Below, piece after piece: positions 26,301 to 35,171 of a stretch of 64,000 nucleotides of DNA. The position numbers and the translations under genes were made by a program. The DNA comes from Scilla litardierei (Eukaryota > Streptophyta > Magnoliopsida > Asparagales > Asparagaceae): positions 110,892,837 to 110,956,836 of the forward strand of contig CM061139.1 of assembly GCA_030789695.1 (NCBI GenBank). Direction: 5' to 3'. Position 1 is the stretch's first letter; every line of letters starts with the position of its first letter. The notes beneath the pieces were generated by a model. The model searched no databases. It was not told the DNA's origin and worked only from the letters and a program-made list of their open reading frames with translations.

Positions 26301-27064
26301 GGCAATAAAAAAGTTTTGGTTTTACTTGATATTTGGGTATATGGGGTTTAGAATATGAAGATCAAAATGAACAGGACCGATACTAACAAATAGATACTAA
26401 CAAATAGTGGAGAGTGGGCTTTCCAAGAGCATCATAGGAGCAAAATGATCTTATGGCAAATGATACCCATTTCTCTCTTTATATATATATATATATGAAT
26501 GAGAAATGTATCTCATATTCCTCCAATTTTTTTAAAGCCAGTCAAAAGCTTTTCCCAAAAACATTTTGTAGCCTCGTCAAAATCCCAAAAAATTGCAGCC
26601 ACCTTTAAAATATTGCCCCTAACAAAATTTTTTAACCACATTTAAACTAAAATTTAGTTCCCACAGATTTTCCCTAAAGTTTAGTTCCCACCCGATTTAG
26701 TTCTCCTCAAAATTTAAAATTTTAGTTTCATCCGGATTTAGTTCCACCCAAAATTTTAAATTAAAATTTAGTTCTTCCCTAGAGAATTTAATTTCCCAAA
26801 ATTTTTAATTCCCCTCAAAATTTAGTTACTTTCTGATTTAGTTCCCTCCCAATTAAAAATTTTAGTTCCTCAAAATTTAATTCCCTTCAAATTTAGTTTC
26901 TTCCAAAATTTGAGAGTTTCCCAAAATTTTCCCCCAAAATTTTAGTGTTTTCCCCTAAAATTTTCACAACCAGTCGTCCTAACTATTGATTACTCAAGAT
27001 TCAATCCCAGCCGTATTTCTACTCACACTTTTGTTCTAGTCTCAAAACCATCTCTCAACTGTAT

Positions 27065-27129
<65 letters not shown>

Positions 27130-28775
27130 ATCATGACATACGAGAACTTGTGTCATATATGATGACATGATACAATCTCATCCATAAGAAAAGAAGAGTC
27201 ATATAGGGGGACAAAAAGTACACATATATGATCTTTTTTATGAATACATTTATGCCATGTATCACGTCTGTGCTAACTTGTTCATGTCATACGATACTCA
27301 TTTTTCTTATATAAGAAAAATGTGTGAGAATAATCAGTATCATATGTGAAATGAGAGATCTTTTCCATATACGATGATATGATGCATTATCAAACACAAA
27401 GGGCATGTGTGATAAATGTACGCATCATTCATTTGTATTATGTAGATGAGAATATGTAATGTCATCGTATGCGAGGGAGATCTATCATATGACATGATAC
27501 CCATTATTCTATATATAGTTATAATATGATAAACTTGATTTAAAAAATGTTAAAGGTCTAATTTGAAAAGGTGATCTCAATTTGAAAAATTCTTCACTTT
27601 TTCAAATTAGAAAAATATGTCAATTTGTCTAAACATGCTCAAATTACTTCTTCCAACATTTTCAATATCCTAAAAAATTACCTTAAGTCTTTGAATAACA
27701 TTTTAGAAGTTATATCTTGTAACGACTTAAAAGATTAATTTAGAAAAAGTAAACTTTATGGTAGTTTTCTGTTATTTTCAAATGTCAAGGTAGTTTTTTC
27801 AAAAAACAATGAAACATAAAGATAGTTTTCTGAAAATTAGCATGTGTGTGTATATATAACAAAGGGAGATGTTGACAAACATGTGGGTCCCATCTTTGTC
27901 CCCATGGGACATACAGTTTGTCCCATGTGACAAAGGGAGAGGGTGCCACATGGCCATCCACATGGACCCACACACAAATGACCCCCGTTTTCACATAATT
28001 ACATGGTTGCCATTGGCATTGCCAAAACACCCTCCATCTTTCTCATTTTTGCATGTTTGCCATTGAACTTTGTTTCTTGCGCTTTAACCCCCCATTCCCT
28101 TGAATTGCAAGCTTGCCATTGGGATTTATGCACTTTGTCCTCCCAAAATTTTCTTGCGATTTAACCCATGCTTTTTCCCTTTTACCCACTGAAGATATCT
28201 GCACACATCTTCACTTCTCACTTCTTTTCGGTTGCGCCTGTGCACCGCATCTTAAGTGTGGGTTTTTTGCGCTGTGCATGAGTTATTTCACACCCCCACA
28301 CTTATTACTGACTAGGACAAACCATGTACTAAAATGTCACATCACCCGCAATACACACCCAAAACCGAAATACCCCAAAACACACCTTCAATAAAAAAAC
28401 CTTAAAGGCACAAAGACCACACCCACATTCATACCCACTATTCTCATTTGAACCAGGTTTTGCACCTAGCGAAATACCTGTGGGTCCCGTGTCCTGATTG
28501 TGTGGGGATTTTTTGGGTGTTTGTGCACTCTGTGCACAGGTTATTTCTAATGTATGTATGTATGTATATGTATATATGTATGTATATGTATATATATATG
28601 TGTGTGTATATTTATATGAGAATAATGTAGAAAAGGTGGCACCTGATCTATAGATCAGGTGCCAAGACACAAAATAGTGGAAAGTACAAGCCCAACATGG
28701 GCTTGTATTTTCTGTGGGGCATGCCTTTGTGTCTTGCAGCTGATCAATTAGATCAGGTGCCACCTAATCTACATG

Positions 28776-28816
<41 letters not shown>

Positions 28817-30987
28817 CAAAAAATGTACCTAAGAACGTGCGTAGGTAGAATTACCTGCGCACGCCCCCTCTGTTCGGTGTTTATAAGTATCTTTTTTTGA
28901 ATTTTTTTTTTGCAGTAGCTAGATATACTTGTTATGAAGCTCCCCACAAAATTTCAGGTCAATCCGACACCGTTTGAGCCTCCGTTCATCGATTTCAAAA
29001 ACGTTGCGCAAAACTGTCCAAATTCTGGACAGTTTTGCGCAACGTTTTTGAAATCGATGAACGGAGGCTCAAACGGTGTCGGATTGACCTGAAATTTTGT
29101 GAGGAGCTTCATAACAAGTATATCTAGCTACTGCAAAAAAAATTTCAAAAAAAAATATTTAGAAACCCCGAACAGAGGGGGCGTGCGCAGGTAATTCTAC
29201 CTGCGCACGTTCTTAGGCACATTTGCCCCTTATGAGAATAACGTGTATCATAAGATATATGAGAGATCTCTTATATAGGATAATGTGACATTTTTCTTTA
29301 CATGGTAAAAGGGGTCATATGTGTATACTTTTTATCCTACATATCTTCTGTGAAGAAGAACGTGTCACATCATTGTATATAAGAGAGATATATCATGTCA
29401 TATGATCCCCGTTGTGTGTGTATGAGTTGGATTACAAAATTTCTTTTTATTTTTTGAATGAAAATTTAATGCCCAAGATTAAAAATTATGTAACTCAAAT
29501 CACAAATCTATTCTATTAGATGTGATCCAACTCATCTAGATTATTTAAAACAAATTTCAAGATAATTTGAACAAGTTTTACTAATATATCATGTGTCGAC
29601 AAAATGAACATACCAAAATTCATTAAAATTGACTTATTTATTACCTTGATAATGGGCAAACCATACCGAAATAATTTGAATTTTAGATAGATTAGAAAGG
29701 TTAGACCTCATCCAACAAATGGATGTGCGATTTGGGCTCACGCATCTTTGATTTTTGGCCTTAAGATTTTGTTCAAAATATGAACAGAACTTTCCTGCGT
29801 TGAAGCGTAAAAATCCAATTTTTCTTTTTTTTTCATTACATAATACCTTAAGGTTGATCTACACGTACTAAATCCTAAAACACCAAAAATTTCGTGAACC
29901 TAGGTTATTTTCTTGATGATGAGAACGTTAGAAACGTAACTGTTTATGGCATCAGAATGTTTTTAACAATCTGAAAAGTTTTAACGATTTGACCGGTGAA
30001 TAACCTAGGGTTGATTATATCTTTTGATGTGGGGGTTATAATATGTGTAGCCCAACATTAAGTCATCTGATCATTAAAAAAATTGGTGGAAAATTAGTCT
30101 TTTTTGTGTTGCAGTGGAAGGAATTTTTCAGCACATTCCAATTTTCATATTTATGCTTCATTTATCTGTTTAGGTTTGAATTTTTATGAATATTCTGAAA
30201 CTAATCTGTTAAGATGAGTAGCATACACTTCAACAAGTCCATTTGTTTTTTATCTGTTGAGACTAAGCAGGCCAAGCTGATATTATGATTTAATCCTTTC
30301 TGCTTGAAACATATCATTTTTACTGAACTCAAATTTGAAACCCAGTGCTAATCGACATTGTTAACTTATCTAACCGATTTTGACATCATCATCTACTTCA
30401 GATTTCAGCTTATTAGACTTCCGGCAAAGGGCTTAGGAGAGCATTGCAAGTGGCTGGATATGTTTGAAGATGGCCGTATGGTCATTTTCTGTGTGTCCTT
30501 GAATGATTATGACGAGTACTATGAAGACGCAAGTGGAGTCTCCATTAATAGAATGATGGAGAGCAAGAGGATCTTTGAGAGCATCGTAACTCACCGTACC
30601 TTTGAACAGATGGATTTCCTTTTGGTACTAAATAAATTTGACCTTCTTGAGGAGAAGATTGAGAGCTCCCCGTTGACGCTGTGTGATTGGTTCAGTGACT
30701 TCAGTCCAGTTTCTAGTCGCCACGGTCCCAACAGCAACAGCAGTGGCCGAAACTCCAATATCGATGCCACGAAGGCTCAACAGGCTTTCCACTATATTGC
30801 CGTCAAGTTCAAGAAGCTATTTGATACTCTTACAGGAAGGAAATTATACGTTACATCAGCCAAAGGATTGGAACCAGAGTCTGTTGATGCTGCACTTCGG
30901 TACGCAAGGGAGGTTCTGAAGTGGGAGGAACAGAGGCGGCCGTCGACCACCGACTTGTGTAGTTACTGGAGCACAACTTCTCAATGA
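7510..30987 (+). CDS. XLG1: Extra-large GTP-binding protein, XLG1-type
   Basis: XLGs are plant G-alpha-like proteins that work with G-beta/gamma at the plasma membrane and in the nucleus in immune, hormone and root signalling. The CDS joins 7510-8379, 10767-10904, 10982-11086, 11179-11364, 13889-14066, 14487-14734, 24070-24236 and 30402-30987, giving 825 codons plus TGA. All introns are GT-AG and the frame holds across every junction. Residues 1-150 carry the family opening ([29 protein letters not shown]). A Cys-rich region lies at about 156-200. The G-alpha domain follows: P-loop [13 protein letters not shown] at about 421-433, switch [14 protein letters not shown], and NKFD for the G4 box. 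The P-loop Lys is Thr and there is no DxxGQ, both as I recall for the family. Length and opening fit XLG1/2 better than XLG3; the subtype is an inference. Introns 4, 6 and 7 are inflated by transposons. I found no frameshift or premature stop. Confidence 0.95.
8380..9702 (+). other. XLG1 intron 1, first part
   Basis: AT-rich intron sequence. A (TG)n/(CA)n run lies at 9226-9248; I see no gene or transposon boundary before the hAT-like element at 9711. Confidence 0.7.
9703..10499. mobile_element. Non-autonomous hAT-like element in XLG1 intron 1
   Basis: The element itself is 9711-10491 (781 bp). Its ends are inverted: CAAGGAATGGGG on the left and, on the complement of the right end, CAAGGTTGGGGAAC. 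It is flanked by GTCTGTAT (9703-9710) and GTCTGTAG (10492-10499), an 8-bp duplication with one mismatch, as expected of hAT transposition. There is no transposase ORF. Confidence 0.6.
10767..10904 (+). CDS. XLG1: XLG1 exon 2 (residues 291-336)
   Basis: It encodes 46 residues from [14 protein letters not shown] to [15 protein letters not shown]. Acceptor TTAACAG|GAA and donor AAG|GTTTAA are both phase 0. The [13 protein letters not shown] stretch is a conserved block just upstream of the G-alpha domain in XLGs. Confidence 0.93.
10982..11086 (+). CDS. XLG1: XLG1 exon 3 (residues 337-371)
   Basis: It encodes 35 residues with the conserved blocks [13 protein letters not shown] and [11 protein letters not shown]. 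Acceptor TTCCAG|TGG and donor AAG|GTGACT are phase 0. Intron 2 is only 77 bp and intron 3 only 92 bp, typical of uninvaded plant introns. Confidence 0.93.
11179..11364 (+). CDS. XLG1: XLG1 exon 4 (residues 372-433), P-loop
   Basis: It encodes 62 residues and ends in the nucleotide-binding loop [16 protein letters not shown]. The position of the canonical GKS/T lysine is Thr, a family trait rather than a fresh mutation. Acceptor TTGGGCAG|GCC and donor CAG|GTACTG are phase 0. Confidence 0.93.
12380..12670. repeat. Degenerate tandem repeats before the Helitron end
   Basis: Repeated short units combine TTTTTTACGCTAATTTGTTGTTC with GCGTCGAAGG(T/C)GCCCG in irregular order. They lie immediately upstream of the Helitron terminus and are probably part of that element. 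Confidence 0.6.
12737..12764 (+). mobile_element. Helitron 3' terminus
   Basis: A 16-nt hairpin (CGTGTCC-GC-GGGCACG, one T-G wobble, 12737-12752) is followed after 8 nt by CTAG (12761-12764) and then a T. A hairpin just before CTRR, with insertion between A and T, is the signature of Helitron 3' ends. The 5' end (a TC after an A) is not certain; A|TCCTAGGG at about 12039 is one candidate. Confidence 0.6.
12783..13105. repeat. Degenerate tandem repeat in intron 4
   Basis: About five units of 60-80 bp share CACTTATTTACAAGTTTGCC followed by ATTACAAAAAATCA and a GAGTTGC/TCACC stretch. They lie directly after the Helitron end. Confidence 0.65.
13260..13327 (+). repeat. 35-bp tandem duplication with donor-like GGTGAGTTC
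   Basis: The 35-bp unit beginning GAGAGGATTCACGGTGAG occurs twice in a row (13260 and 13295). It duplicates a splice-donor-like site at the edge of the GC-rich segment inside the hAT-like element. Confidence 0.8.
13889..14066 (+). CDS. XLG1: XLG1 exon 5 (residues 434-493 in part)
   Basis: It encodes [14 protein letters not shown] and [14 protein letters not shown], the start of the helical domain of the G-alpha fold. Acceptor GTTACAG|GTG is phase 0; donor ACAG|GTATAA leaves phase 1, which the next exon restores. Confidence 0.92.
14487..14734 (+). CDS. XLG1: XLG1 exon 6 (residues 493-575)
   Basis: It encodes the helical-domain blocks [36 protein letters not shown] and [12 protein letters not shown]. 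Acceptor GTAGCAG|GT completes a Gly codon; donor AGG|GTAACG is phase 0. Confidence 0.92.
14735..18165 (+). other. XLG1 intron 6, first part
   Basis: AT-rich intron with no gene. A purine-rich GAA/GAAGAA low-complexity block lies at about 17030-17330; it makes long but meaningless open frames of Leu/Ser/Phe-rich protein on the complement. No clear transposon edges were found here. Confidence 0.65.
18166..18307 (+). repeat. 71-bp perfect tandem duplication
   Basis: The 71-bp unit starting AGCACAAACAATAAGGACAT at 18166 is repeated without any visible change from 18237. It sits 50 bp before the LTR element at 18359. Perfect identity points to a recent slippage or repair event. Confidence 0.9.
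18354..20391 (+). mobile_element. Small LTR retrotransposon in XLG1 intron 6
   Basis: The element is 18359-20386 (2,028 bp). Its LTRs are 18359-18783 and 19965-20386, both starting TGATAGAA; the right one ends CCTATCA. A perfect 5-bp duplication TTGTC flanks it (18354-18358 and 20387-20391). The primer site TGATATCAAAGC (18786-18797) resembles the initiator-Met tRNA site, and a purine-rich GGAGGCGGAATAA precedes the right LTR. The inner 1.2 kb is too short for pol and carries only gag-like debris, so the element is non-autonomous. The LTRs differ at many sites, so it is old. Confidence 0.85.
18813..18929 (+). pseudogene. gag-like remnant in the small LTR element
   Basis: An ATG shortly after the primer site opens 38 codons ([20 protein letters not shown] and on) before a stop. 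Further gag-like text continues in frame beyond it. The start resembles Gag openings of Ty3/gypsy elements; the assignment is weak. Confidence 0.4.
20392..21343 (+). other. XLG1 intron 6, middle part
   Basis: AT-rich intron DNA with no feature that I can support. Confidence 0.6.
21344..22366 (-). mobile_element. TRIM element in XLG1 intron 6
   Basis: The element is 21349-22361 (1,013 bp). Terminal direct repeats are 21349-21609 and 22105-22361, TGTTAGAG/TGTTTGAG to GATCCTAACA. They are flanked by a perfect 5-bp duplication CGATA (21344-21348 and 22362-22366). TGGTATCAGAGA, a Met-tRNA-type primer site, lies on the minus strand at 22091-22102 beside the right repeat, so the element is on the minus strand. 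It has no coding capacity, which with its size makes it a terminal-repeat retrotransposon in miniature. Confidence 0.85.
21624..22075. repeat. Minisatellite inside the TRIM
   Basis: Four units of about 108-119 bp start at about 21624, 21739, 21858 and 21966. Each holds CGACAACCACCGTCCACGG, then CCAACTCTGGCCTTACC and GGTCGCTCCTTCCC. Confidence 0.75.
22367..24069 (+). other. XLG1 intron 6, last part
   Basis: AT-rich intron sequence leading to the acceptor TTATTCAG at 24069. Nothing else can be supported. Confidence 0.6.
24070..24236 (+). CDS. XLG1: XLG1 exon 7 (residues 576-631 in part), switch I
   Basis: It encodes [21 protein letters not shown], then [19 protein letters not shown] and an acidic tail ending QQDALV. 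It contains the switch I region, where G-alpha proteins place RxxT. Only the donor AG|GTTGGT (phase 2) joins to exon 8 in frame. A better-looking donor, GTAAGG, starts five bases earlier at 24232 and would run into a stop in exon 8. Confidence 0.9.
24940..25118. mobile_element. Fold-back MITE, XLG1 intron 7
   Basis: An imperfect palindrome of about 180 bp: the left arm TAGGGATGATAATGGGCATG pairs with the right arm that ends CATGCCCGTTATCATCCTA. The arms include GCCCAAACGGG text, and the centre includes CATTAAAGAATATG with its complement. No clear target duplication. Confidence 0.6.
25187..25566. mobile_element. Fold-back MITE with TIR GTTGGGCTA, intron 7
   Basis: The left end GTTGGGCTAGGTTACTTTTG and the complement of the right end GTTAGGCTACGCGACTTTC are inverted copies. 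Further inside, ACCAAATGGAAGATCCA and ACAAAACTATC are also repeated in inverted form. There is no ORF. Confidence 0.6.
25859..26066. mobile_element. MITE 1 of the ATAATGGGTATCATA family
   Basis: It is bounded by GAGAATAATGGGTATCATAT on the left and by ATGATACCCATTATTTT on the right, with (TA)n runs outside both ends. Inner arms with GCAACCAAGTACAAGCCC fold back on GGGCTTGTACTTGATTGC. Confidence 0.65.
26083..26477. mobile_element. MITE 2 of the ATAATGGGTATCATA family
   Basis: The left end GAGAATAATGTATATCATAT and the right end AAATGATACCCATTTCTCTC are inverted versions of the same terminus. (TA)n lies on both sides. The inside is AT-rich and non-coding. Confidence 0.55.
26501..27306. mobile_element. 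MITE 3, diverged, with long AT-rich insert
   Basis: The ends GAGAAATGTATCTCATATT and ATACGATACTCATTTTTC are diverged forms of the family terminus, next to (TA)n. The inside holds many repeats of AAAATTTAGTTCCC (26640-26960) and the (AG)n run. Confidence 0.45.
27066..27126 (+). repeat. (AG)30 microsatellite
   Basis: An uninterrupted AG dinucleotide run of about 30 repeats, probably length-variable between individuals. Confidence 0.95.
27326..27509. mobile_element. MITE 4 of the ATAATGGGTATCATA family
   Basis: The left end GAGAATAATCAGTATCATATG and the right end CATGATACCCATTATTC are inverted copies, and the next 20-25 bases inside also pair (GAGAGATC with GATCTATC). TATATA flanks lie outside. 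Confidence 0.6.
27510..28617 (+). other. XLG1 intron 7 between MITEs
   Basis: There is no gene. At about 27990-28130 there are three loose repeats of a GCATGTTTGCCATTG type, resembling the TTTGCCATT repeats of intron 4. (TG)n and (TATG)n runs lie at 28550-28612. Confidence 0.5.
28618..28777. mobile_element. MITE 5, strong fold-back
   Basis: The left arm GGTGGCACCTGATCTATAG and the right arm holding TTAGATCAGGTGCCACCTAA pair. Inside, AAGACACAAA pairs with TTTGTGTCTT and ACAAGCCC with GGGCTTGT. The outer terminus is a variant of GAGAATAATG. Confidence 0.6.
28778..28815 (+). repeat. (TA)n microsatellite
   Basis: About 19 TA repeats between two MITEs, consistent with a (TA)n insertion preference of the element family. 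Confidence 0.95.
28816..29226. mobile_element. 411-bp near-perfect hairpin element, intron 7
   Basis: Two arms of about 200 bp are almost exact inverted copies around a 5-nt centre at 29021-29025 (TGTCCA-AATTC-TGGACA). Termini are GCAAAAAATGTACCTAAGAA and, on the complement, GCAAATGTGCCTAAGAACG. I count only about a dozen differences between the arms, mostly in the T-run. There is no ORF. Transcribed in the XLG1 pre-mRNA it would form a long double-stranded hairpin. Confidence 0.8.
29234..29417. mobile_element. MITE 6 of the ATAATGGGTATCATA family
   Basis: The left end GAGAATAACGTGTATCATAAG and the right end CATATGATCCCCGTTGTGTG are diverged inverted copies. Inner GAGAGATCTC and GAGAGATATATC also correspond. 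Confidence 0.5.
29418..30401 (+). other. XLG1 intron 7, last part
   Basis: AT-rich, no transposon edges recognised; it ends in the acceptor CTACTTCAG at 30401. Confidence 0.6.
30402..30987 (+). CDS. XLG1: XLG1 exon 8 (residues 631-825)
   Basis: The first base completes an Arg codon, then [17 protein letters not shown] and [20 protein letters not shown] follow, with the G4 box [14 protein letters not shown] and the G5-like [11 protein letters not shown]. The usual G-alpha DVGGQ is replaced by PAKGLGE, as in XLGs generally. The protein ends [10 protein letters not shown] at a TGA. A Ser/Asn-rich insert (about residues 739-748) lies between G4 and G5. Confidence 0.94.
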
Positions 30988-31683
30988 GCACAACGCGGTG
31001 GCTTCTGTAGGTGGATTTGTTGCTGTTCATGTTCATTTTTTTTAGTTGTGTTTCTACGTATAGGTTTGTAATAGAAAGAGGAAGAGGGCTTCCTCAGATT
31101 CAATTTCTTCTGTGGTTGGAGGGGGGGATCATGCTTATTGCGGATGTAGATATATGGATCGATGTCGATTGCAGTTTAGAAATATCCTATGATGCTAGCA
31201 TCACTGGAGGAGGAAGTTGGGGCATGGGGCTAATTTATATGACCGTCCTCTGATCGGCTCTCGAAATCGCATGCCTGAACAAACGGTTGTATTTAAGAAG
31301 CCTGTTAGCATAAATAGGTACCCCATTGAATTTGGAAGAGCTGGAGCAAAATATGAAGCAATTGTCATTGGATGAAAATGTAAAGATTATTTTGAGCAAT
31401 GAAGCTGCAGGTTGGAGCGCCAAATTGATGTATACCATGCGGCAGTTGCATCACGGTCAACACGCATAACAGAAGTTGTAGGGACGGGATTGTGGGCGAT
31501 TGACTTCTGGACTCGATGCTTGAATGATAGATGACGATGTGCAATGCCTGCATGAACAAACAATATGTGGGGCGGTTGGGATGGACTTTGACCTGAAACA
31601 TTAAGCAAGATTATTTTGCATATCTGAGGACCACGAGGGTCTCTATTTGTATAGAGTTATGCATGTGTTAGTTTGCTATCACT
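30988..31683 (+). other. XLG1 3' UTR and downstream spacer
   Basis: The sequence after the stop is free of transposon edges up to the Tourist-like element at 31687. I see no strong AATAAA signal, so the poly(A) site is not placed. Confidence 0.5.
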
Positions 31684-32073
31684 TTAGGGCCTTTTATAGG
31701 AAAGGATAATTTGGAAAAGTTGAGAAGTGTGGAATCTGATGAGAGAAAAATTTGGTGTAGTGTGTTCTTTTGTTGGAAAGTAGGGTTGGAGTGTGGAGTT
31801 GGAAAGTTGAGGTGTGGCTCACTCCGTGTAGTGTGTTCTTTTGGTTGAAGAAAGTTGGATGAAGAAAATGATGTTGAGTCCACTCAAATTTAAATTATTG
31901 TTATGAATGAGGGAGGCATTTGGCCTCCCCTCATCTTTATCCTCCCAATTAATCCCCGTCAAGCTGACTAATGGGGACCTTTGGTATCTCATATCCTTTC
32001 ATATTCTACTATTATGAATAAATAGAGAACCATGGCTTTGTGCCATGATTACTCATTCTTTTGAGTTCTAACA

Positions 32074-34260
32074 CGTTATCAGCACGCTCTGAAGCTGAGC
32101 TGAATCCCTGCCGACGGATGAACTACTAGAACGCGGATAGGGCTTTCTTTTCCGACCTTCGCTAGATCCGGCGGGTAGGATCTAGAGGTAAATTTTGAGA
32201 AACCCCTAGATCAATATTTTAACATGCGCATGAATCTGTGATAGATAATATCTATTTTCAGCAATGCAAATTTAGGTTGTAAATCAAATATTACATCTGT
32301 TTTAATAGATTATTTATTATTATAAAATAATAATAATAATAATAATCTAGCCCGCTAGCCGCCGGACCCCCGTCGGGGAGGAGCCGTCGATCTCCGAAAT
32401 TCCCCTCCCCCATCGGGAGGGGCCGTGAATTTATCGGGACGCCGCCCCTGTCCCCTGGGCGCCTTCCAGTTCGCCGGCGCATTCAAAATTATTTAAATAA
32501 ACCTCAACGACAGCGCCCAGGGCATATCCAACAGGAAACTTGGCAAATTATTTGAATAATCTGCAATTATTTGGCAATTTCTTTCTGTCAATAATTATAT
32601 TCTGATTTGATTCTGAATAATTATTTATAGTCTTGACAATTGTTTAATAATCTGAGGTTTTCAAGGCGTTTGGCTTACAAATTATTTATAGTCTTGGCTT
32701 ACAAATTATATTCAAAATTTGTAAACCTCAGACAATTTTGAATAATTATGTGTCGCTATAGTCTTGGCAATTATTTATCCGTAATCGTCAATAATTTCAG
32801 CGCCTTCCCGTTCGCTTTTCGCCCCCCTGTCGAGGGGGGCTCCGATCATCCCCCCCTGTCGGGGGCTCTGCTCGTCGGAGAGCGTTGCCCCCCCCTGTCG
32901 TGTGGGCCCGGCCGCGAAGAGGATGCTAAATAATGGGAAGGGGGACTTTTCATTTCCTGGCGGCTGCCCCCAAACCTCATTTTCCTCCCTTAAAATACAA
33001 ATTAGGGTAAGGGGGAGATGAGACATAGGCCTCACCTGATGGGCCAGAAGCTCAGTAATTAACAAAGTTGATAATAAAAGTGGGTATTTTTTTGGCTAAC
33101 GGCCTGCAGCCCGCAGCCAGCCCTCGGGCCACTGGCATACATGCCAAATTGATTTTAATTCAGAAATTAATATATATTTCTGAAAATACCTTATTAAACC
33201 CCTGAAAATCCGAATAAATTTTGGAAAAATCCAGAAAAATCAGGGAAAATCAGGGTGAGGATATTGAGTATGAATAACTCATTTTGGGGGCTGAATCTAA
33301 TCCTAAACCATATGGTTAAGGTTAGGAATATTATTTTTGCAACACTAAATATATGGACTAATAACCCATTAACCCATTTATTATAAGTAAAAATAGAGAT
33401 TTTAAATTGTTTGTTGGGCCTGAAGCCCGCAGCGAGCCTAAGGGCTTTTATTTAAAGAATTGGGTTATGTTATTTTTTCTGTTTTAAATATAAATTTAAC
33501 TCAGAAAAATTCAATTATATCTAGAAAAATATCCGAAAATACCAGAAAATTACTGGAAATTCTGAAAAATTTGGATAATTGATGTGTTGCATTAATATAT
33601 TCTTTTTGGGATGCTATTTGTTTTTGGTCCATATAATATCAATAACATCAATATCTGCATAATTTGGATTAATTAGATTTTTTATTTAATAATTATGAAA
33701 GGTCCTGAGATCGCTATGCCGTTAGTTATCTAACCTAACGGTGTATGATATGTCTCCACGTGGCCAAAGTAATTATTAAATATTTTATATTTCTCCAATA
33801 TATTGCGTGCGATGTTGATTAAATGAAATTTGTAAGGTCTGTGATGTTGCGAAATAATTATTTGCCTGTAGCATATATAAAACTGCGTGGATGTTATAAA
33901 TAATTCAGTCTTGTGATTTGGGATCGGTCATTTTGATACATCTTTTTACATTTCTCGCTTTCTTTTTCTGTTTTGAGAGGAATTGTAGTGAGGTTATAAT
34001 GTAAAATGCTAAACGACCGGAGCTCAGCCAAATTGAAGACGAAGATGAAATCTGCAATATGCTGGGACCTAAAATAGGTTTCCAATTTGTATTTTTCATT
34101 TCTTTTGTATTTCATCTTCATGGACTGTATTCGGACACTTTTGGACATTTTTATTTCTAAGGGTATCTGGCCGATCCCCACATGACTGATTATTTATTTA
34201 TTTTTGCGTGAATTTATTTTTCAAAAATATTAATTCATGTGTATTTAATTGCATAAATAA
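32074..34260 (+). other. Long non-coding leader of the copia element
   Basis: No ORF of interest. GC-rich GTCGGGGAGGAGCCG-type repeats (32360-32470 and 32820-32910) alternate with AATAATTAT(T)TGGCAATT repeats (32550-32780). Confidence 0.6.
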
Positions 34261-35171
34261 ATGGCAATATTGGCAAGTGTTGATTTTGATGTACTGGATG
34301 CGGCAGTAAAGAACTATCTGAGCATTTGGCTTGACCTGAAGTTACACCTGTGCTCAATGGCTCTTATGAGTACGAATCTGGCTCCTACTACTGTGCCTGC
34401 GGCCCCAGCAGCGGCCCAGGCTACTTCAACCGCGACCTCTGAAGCGGCGCTGTCATCTGTCTCTGATATGGATAATGCGAAGGCCATTATCTACATTAGG
34501 TGACACAAAAATCGGACCTTAAGAGGAGAATATCTGACAGTGGAGGATCCACTTGAGTTGTGGAGGACACTGGAGGCACGTTATAAACATCAGATTGATG
34601 TTATACTGCCCCGTGCTAGTTATGAGTGGGAAAATCTGCGACTTCAGGATTTCAAGTCCGTGTCTGAGTATAACTCATCACTCCATAATATCACCTCACG
34701 CCTGAAGCTGTGCGGTGAAGAAGTCTCGGAGCAACGCATGTTGGAAAAAACTTTCACGTCTTTCCATGAAAAGGATGCAATCCTCATGCAACAGTACCGT
34801 GAAATAAATTTCACGAAATTCTCTGACTTACTCTCCTGCCCCCTAAGGTCAGAGCAGAACAGAGCCTTGTTATTAACCACTCACAACCTATGCCTTGCTG
34901 GGACTGCTCCTTTCCTTGAAGCCCATCTTGTTTCTTCCCAGAAGATGAAGAACAAGAAGAAGGCCAGAAATTACAAGGGTAAAGCTGTGATGTAACCGGC
35001 TAGAGGACCTCCACAGAACAATAACTACAACCAGGGGAAGAAAAAGAATACGTGGACAAGTAACAACAATGGCCAACCGTCTATTCCCAAGAAGAACTGG
35101 GTGGACAAGTGCCATAGATGTGGCATGACTGGACATTGGTCCAGGAACTGCCGCACTCCACGTAATCTCTA
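34261..35171 (+). pseudogene. copia gag remnant
   Basis: An ATG at 34261 opens a short frame that ends at 34501. The main Gag core follows at 34540-34995 (EDPLELWRTLEARYKHQ, LRLQDFKSVSEYNSSLHNIT, RMLEKTFTSFHEKDAILMQQ). After a stop at 34993 a perfect CCHC knuckle remains, C-X2-C-X4-H-X4-C, at 35110-35151 (CHRCGMTGHWSRNC). The core is the common UBN2-type plant copia Gag. Stops at 34501 and 34993 split it. Confidence 0.85.
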
